A stretch of DNA of 5,831 nt from JBJXHB01 sp046160725 (GTDB lineage Bacteria > Pseudomonadota > Gammaproteobacteria > Burkholderiales > Burkholderiaceae_C): positions 1 through 5,831 of the forward strand of contig JBJXHB010000498.1 in assembly GCA_046160725.1 (NCBI GenBank), written 5' to 3'. The notes beneath the pieces are model-generated. The model made no database searches and was not told where the DNA came from. It saw nothing but the letters and a program-made list of their open reading frames with translations. Shown piece after piece: positions 5,828 through 5,831 of this stretch. Position numbers and translations under genes: made by a program. Each line of letters opens with the position of its first letter. Within the stretch, counting starts at the first letter, position 1.

Positions 5828-5831
5828 AGGC

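Overview
The window is a GC-rich (roughly two-thirds G+C) proteobacterial chromosome segment with five well-supported protein genes and no RNA gene, CRISPR array or insertion sequence that I can see. A fabA-fabB pair (the anaerobic unsaturated fatty acid pathway), a YihG-type acyltransferase and GC-biased codon use point to a high-GC gamma- or betaproteobacterium, for example the Xanthomonadaceae/Lysobacter group or Burkholderiales. The sequence alone does not decide between these.

Layout, left to right: (1) 35-805, minus: an intradiol ring-cleavage dioxygenase-like protein with a Tat-type signal peptide, predicted to be exported. (2) 806-1049: a short divergent intergenic region with an imperfect 11-bp inverted repeat. 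(3) 1050-2036, plus: a YihG/PlsC-type membrane acyltransferase ending in an Ala/Thr/Pro tail built from a 12-bp tandem repeat. (4) Only 11 bp away and convergent, 2048-3262, minus: fabB (beta-ketoacyl-ACP synthase I). (5) 3262-3807, minus: fabA (3-hydroxydecanoyl-ACP dehydratase/isomerase), the upstream gene of a fabA-fabB operon whose stop and start codons share one base (TGATG). (6) 3808-4266: a 459-bp divergent intergenic region with a very stable hairpin next to the fabA start, a weak candidate promoter and further small hairpins, but no convincing gene. (7) 4267-5628, plus: a multi-pass Ste24-like M48 zinc metalloprotease with an N-terminal signal sequence. (8) 5629-5831: a non-coding tail ending in a bulged inverted repeat cut close by the window edge.

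How the genes fit together: FabA makes trans-2-decenoyl-ACP and isomerises it to cis-3-decenoyl-ACP, and FabB elongates that product, committing it to unsaturated fatty acids. The convergent acyltransferase probably places acyl chains on lysophospholipid, so genes 3-5 form a membrane-lipid neighbourhood. The dioxygenase and the M48 protease have no clear pathway link to it. The genes are core or commonplace families. I found no evidence of a new multi-gene system; the most interesting points are small-scale: the fabA leader, the repeat-encoded acyltransferase tail, the exported dioxygenase and the hairpin-rich intergenic region.
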